The translations under genes were made by a program, and so were the position numbers. A DNA stretch of 64,000 nt from Bin55 sp965205965 (GTDB lineage Bacteria > Pseudomonadota > Gammaproteobacteria > Pseudomonadales > Azotimanducaceae), in contig CBDBHT010000007.1 in the NCBI GenBank assembly GCA_965205965.1, positions 744,001 through 808,000 on the forward strand, in the 5' to 3' direction. Below the pieces are notes generated by a model. That model saw nothing but the letters and a program-made list of their open reading frames with translations, did no database searches and was not told the DNA's origin. This document shows, piece by piece, positions 61,199-64,000 of this stretch. Positions within the stretch are counted from its first letter, which is position 1; each line of letters begins with the position of its first letter.

Positions 61199-64000
61199 AT
61201 GACGGAATTTACGCACCTTTCCCTACATACGGAATATTCGGTTGAAGACAGCATCATTCGTATTAACGATTTGGCTGAGCGTGCATCGGAGCTTAGATTG
61301 GGCTCCTTAGCCGTAACCGATCGCGGAAATTTATTTGCCTTAATTAAATTTTATAAACGATTCCAAGAGTATGGAATCAAACCGATTGTGGGAATAGATG
61401 TTCGGGTCTATGATGAAAAAGTTGGTGAAATCAAACCTGATAGATTAATCCTTCTCGTAGCAAATTCCAATGGCTACGACAACTTGAAATGCTTGATTTC
61501 AAGTATGTACCGAGATAAGATCAAACATCGTTGTCTTCAATTAAATACACTCAAGAATCGTGCAGATGGTTTGATTTTATTATCGGGTGGGTGCGAAGGA
61601 CCCATTGGCCGTGCTTTGCTTCGAGGCGATTGGAGAACTGCGACTGACTTAGCACAAGCATTCAGTTCATGGTTTGATGATCGCTTTTATATCGATTTGA
61701 CGAGGACCAATCGTGTTAATGAAGATCGATATATCGCCGCTGCTCTGGAATTAGCACAAGCATGTAAGCTTCCCGTGGTTGCAACTAATGACGTGTGCTT
61801 CTTGTATGAGTCACAATTTGACGCGCACGAAACTCGAGTTTGTATTTACGAGAAATCTCAGATTAACGATCCTGGCCGAGAGAAGCGTTACAGTGCGAGT
61901 CAGTACTTGCGATCGAAAGATGAAATGGAAGTCCTTTTCAAGGATATTCCAGAAGCACTCGAGAATGCAGCGAAAATTGCACATCGTTGCAATTTGGAAA
62001 TACGAACGGGTAAGCCGTTTCTCCCCGAGTATCCAAGGGAGAAAAATGAATCGCTCGAAGAAACGCTGACCCGTATTGCTTGGCAGGGATTTGATGATCT
62101 GATCAGCAAATCAGCGGACGTCATGTTACGGTGCGACGAGTATCGAGCACGATTGGAATTTGAACTGCAGATTATCAATGGTGAGGATTTCGCCGGCTAT
62201 TTTCTTATCGTGAGAGATATTGTCGCATGGGCAAAAAAAAATGGTATTCCGGTGGGACCGGGGCGAGGTTCAGGACCAGCCTCTCTTGTGTCTTATGTTC
62301 TTGATATCACTGCAATAGATCCGGTTAAATATGATCTGCTCTTTGAACGTCTACTGAACCCCCAACGCGTGACAATGCCGGATTTCGACATTGATTTTTG
62401 CATGAATAGACGTGGCGAGGTTATTCAATATGTAACGGGGAAATATGGTGCAGAGTCGGTCGGGCAAATCGTCACGTTTAATACTTTGGCATCTAAGGCG
62501 GTTGTTCGAGACGTGTGTCGCGTACAGGGCAAACCTTATAAATTCGGTGATCGGATCGCGCGGTTAATTCAAGGAAACGAGTCTCTCAGTAAGGCTATTG
62601 AACGAGATGATGAGCTTAGTAGCCTATTCAAGGACGACGATTTTGCTGAAATTCTAGAGATGGGTAAGGCTTTGGAAGGGACCGTCCGCAATGTGGGACG
62701 TCATGCGGCAGGGATTGTGATCGCACCCGGCAAATTAGAAGATTATACTCCATACTACACGGAGACGCCAGATGGCGTTGCAATCACTCAATTTGACATG
62801 GTGGATATCGGTTCTGCAGGTCTCGTCAAGATCGATTTACTCGGACTAAAAACGACAACGACTATCGCACGTGCATGCGAAATGGTCAACAAGAAGCAAG
62901 AGTTACTTGGGGAATCGAAAATTGACATCGACAATATCCCCCTTGACGATAGAAAAACTTTTGATCTACTCCAGACGGCGGAGACTACTGGAATGTTTCA
63001 GTTGGAATCCTTAGGTATGCGCGATAAGATCAAACAACTTCAACCGGATTGTATCGAAGACATAGTTGCGCTGGTAGCCTTATACCGACCCGGACCCCTT
63101 GAATCGGGGACGGATAGGAAATACATCAATCGGAAACACGGACTGGAGAATATCGATTACGTACACCCCTCTCTAGGAGAGGTATTGAAAAAGACGTATG
63201 GGGTTATGCTTTATCAGGAAGACGTGATGAACGTGTCGCGGAATCTGTGTGGTTTCAGCTTAGGCGAAGCAGACCTTATGCGGCGTGCAATGGGCAAGAA
63301 AGATCCCGTGGAAATGGCTAAACAACGGTCAAGATTTATGAATGGTGCTAAAGAAAGAGGTGTCGCAGTAGATGTAGCTAACGAGCTATTTGATGACATT
63401 GAGAAATTTGCCGGATATGCCTTCAACAAGGCTCATGCATCTGGCTATGCACTCGTTGCGTACCAGACCGCGTGGTTGAAAGCAAATTATCCCAAGGAAT
63501 TCATGGCATCTCTATTGTCCAGTGAAATCGACACGGCTGGAACTAATATTAAATCTATTTCCCGGTATATTGCGGAAATCAAGAGATTGGGGATTGAACT
63601 TCGGTCGCCCAACATCAACTTTGGTTATACGCACTTTGTAGTCAGGGACGATGGAATCGAGTTCGGTCTTGCAGCAATCAAAGGTGTTGGAAAAGAGCAA
63701 GCGGGTTGCATTGTTTCGGCAAGAGGTAGTATCCCCTTCAGGTCATTTCAGGATTTTTGTAGTCGTATTGATAGGAAGCGGATAAATAAGCGAATTGTGC
63801 AATTTTTAGTTCTATCCGGCGCATTCGACGAATTCGCATCCGACCGTACGCCTCTTTGGGAGGCGAGGTCACAGTTTGTTTCTGAGATTGAGCACGCGAT
63901 GATGTGGGCGGACCAGAATGTAGACCATGATATTAAGGGTGTTGGGAATCTGTTTGACGGAAATGATCTTCATAATATTTCGTCTTCAAATTCTGAGATT
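61199..64000 (+). CDS. dnaE: DNA polymerase III alpha subunit (5' 2.8 kb; 3' end beyond the window)
   Basis: Catalytic subunit of the replicative polymerase. ATG 61199 (MTEFTHLSLHTEYSVEDSII) opens the PHP domain and the frame stays open to base 64000 (934 codons). The polymerase active site is visible: GPGRGSGPASLVSYVL, PDFDIDFCMNRRGEVI (two catalytic Asp) and VKIDLLGLKT (third Asp). ALYRPGPLESG, YQEDVMNVSRNLCGFSLGEAD (in part), and FNKAHASGYALVAYQTAWLK follow. The PHP metal residues look substituted, as in other proteobacterial DnaE. The remaining C-terminal OB and tau-binding regions lie outside. Confidence 0.96.
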   Translation, partial: MTEFTHLSLHTEYSVEDSIIRINDLAERASELRLGSLAVTDRGNLFALIKFYKRFQEYGIKPIVGIDVRVYDEKVGEIKPDRLILLVANSNGYDNLKCLISSMYRDKIKHRCLQLNTLKNRADGLILLSGGCEGPIGRALLRGDWRTATDLAQAFSSWFDDRFYIDLTRTNRVNEDRYIAAALELAQACKLPVVATNDVCFLYESQFDAHETRVCIYEKSQINDPGREKRYSASQYLRSKDEMEVLFKDIPEALENAAKIAHRCNLEIRTGKPFLPEYPREKNESLEETLTRIAWQGFDDLISKSADVMLRCDEYRARLEFELQIINGEDFAGYFLIVRDIVAWAKKNGIPVGPGRGSGPASLVSYVLDITAIDPVKYDLLFERLLNPQRVTMPDFDIDFCMNRRGEVIQYVTGKYGAESVGQIVTFNTLASKAVVRDVCRVQGKPYKFGDRIARLIQGNESLSKAIERDDELSSLFKDDDFAEILEMGKALEGTVRNVGRHAAGIVIAPGKLEDYTPYYTETPDGVAITQFDMVDIGSAGLVKIDLLGLKTTTTIARACEMVNKKQELLGESKIDIDNIPLDDRKTFDLLQTAETTGMFQLESLGMRDKIKQLQPDCIEDIVALVALYRPGPLESGTDRKYINRKHGLENIDYVHPSLGEVLKKTYGVMLYQEDVMNVSRNLCGFSLGEADLMRRAMGKKDPVEMAKQRSRFMNGAKERGVAVDVANELFDDIEKFAGYAFNKAHASGYALVAYQTAWLKANYPKEFMASLLSSEIDTAGTNIKSISRYIAEIKRLGIELRSPNINFGYTHFVVRDDGIEFGLAAIKGVGKEQAGCIVSARGSIPFRSFQDFCSRIDRKRINKRIVQFLVLSGAFDEFASDRTPLWEARSQFVSEIEHAMMWADQNVDHDIKGVGNLFDGNDLHNISSSNSEI

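Noticed and set aside
61779..62178. Short frames within dnaE
   Set aside because: Shadows of the long open dnaE frame.
1..64000. CRISPR arrays, tRNA and rRNA genes
   Set aside because: No regularly spaced repeats, no tRNA cloverleaf signatures and no rRNA-like segments were noticed on either strand. A covariance-model scan would be decisive.

Overview
The window reads as a chromosomal segment of a gammaproteobacterium. It carries diagnostic gene blocks: rpoE-rseA-rseB-rseC-lepA-rnc-era-recO, rpsB-tsf-pyrH-frr-uppS-cdsA-rseP-bamA-skp-lpxD-fabZ-lpxB, rnhB-dnaE, the type II secretion genes gspN-gspC-gspD, and nadB beside rpoE. Native DNA looks AT-leaning to balanced, while the insertion sequences in the right half are strongly GC-rich. 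Many starts are GTG or TTG, and genes often overlap by a few bases. Pseudogenes and insertion sequences, plus genes missing from otherwise conserved operons (lpxA, dxr and lepB are not in their usual places), suggest a genome in reductive or host-associated evolution. That lifestyle is an inference. The species cannot be named from the sequence.

Layout. 1-4.4 kb: end of a DUF2066 gene, pgsA, a decayed hda gene, a Firmicutes-type murG and a phosphoglycerate-dehydrogenase gene. 4.4-7 kb (minus): mnmC and a rhodanese. 7.2-8.4 kb: a fatty-acid desaturase. 8.4-10.6 kb (minus): argS, probably starting at ATT, behind a membrane-anchored cold-shock-domain gene. 10.6-11.6 kb: about 1 kb without a recognisable gene. 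11.6-16.6 kb: ppiase, pdxJ, yciB, ygfZ, sdhE (plus) and nadB. 16.7-25.6 kb: the sigma-E operon, lepA, rnc, era, recO and relA. 25.6-28.6 kb: a complete 2.9 kb IS1595-type element with 24-bp terminal inverted repeats and an 8-bp target duplication; it carries a broken transposase, an intact DNA methyltransferase, a frameshifted restriction-endonuclease-like gene and a small ORF. 28.6-39.1 kb: adk, moeA, tsaB, rsmJ, plsB, gspD, gspC, gspN and dapE. 39.4-43.0 kb: an IS1380-family element with an IS5-family element inserted in its end. 43.0-56.1 kb: map (minus), then the translation, isoprenoid-carrier, envelope and lipid A block. 56.1-60.5 kb: a pile of IS remnants and a second, inverted IS1380 copy. 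60.6-64 kb: rnhB and dnaE, the latter running off the window.

Many of the genes serve the envelope: peptidoglycan (murG, uppS, dapE), phospholipid (pgsA, plsB, cdsA), lipid A (lpxD, fabZ, lpxB), outer-membrane assembly (bamA, skp), type II secretion, and the sigma-E stress circuit that watches over them (rpoE, rseA, rseB, rseC, rseP).

The two most unusual things are the IS1595-type element carrying a restriction-modification-like module between relA and adk, and a Pro/Glu/Asp/Met pentapeptide repeat tract inserted in the functionally critical surface loop 6 of BamA. The tract contains a frame-breaking irregularity that puts the last strands of the barrel out of frame. An hda pseudogene, recognisable piece by piece between pgsA and murG, implies loss of regulatory inactivation of DnaA unless another copy exists.
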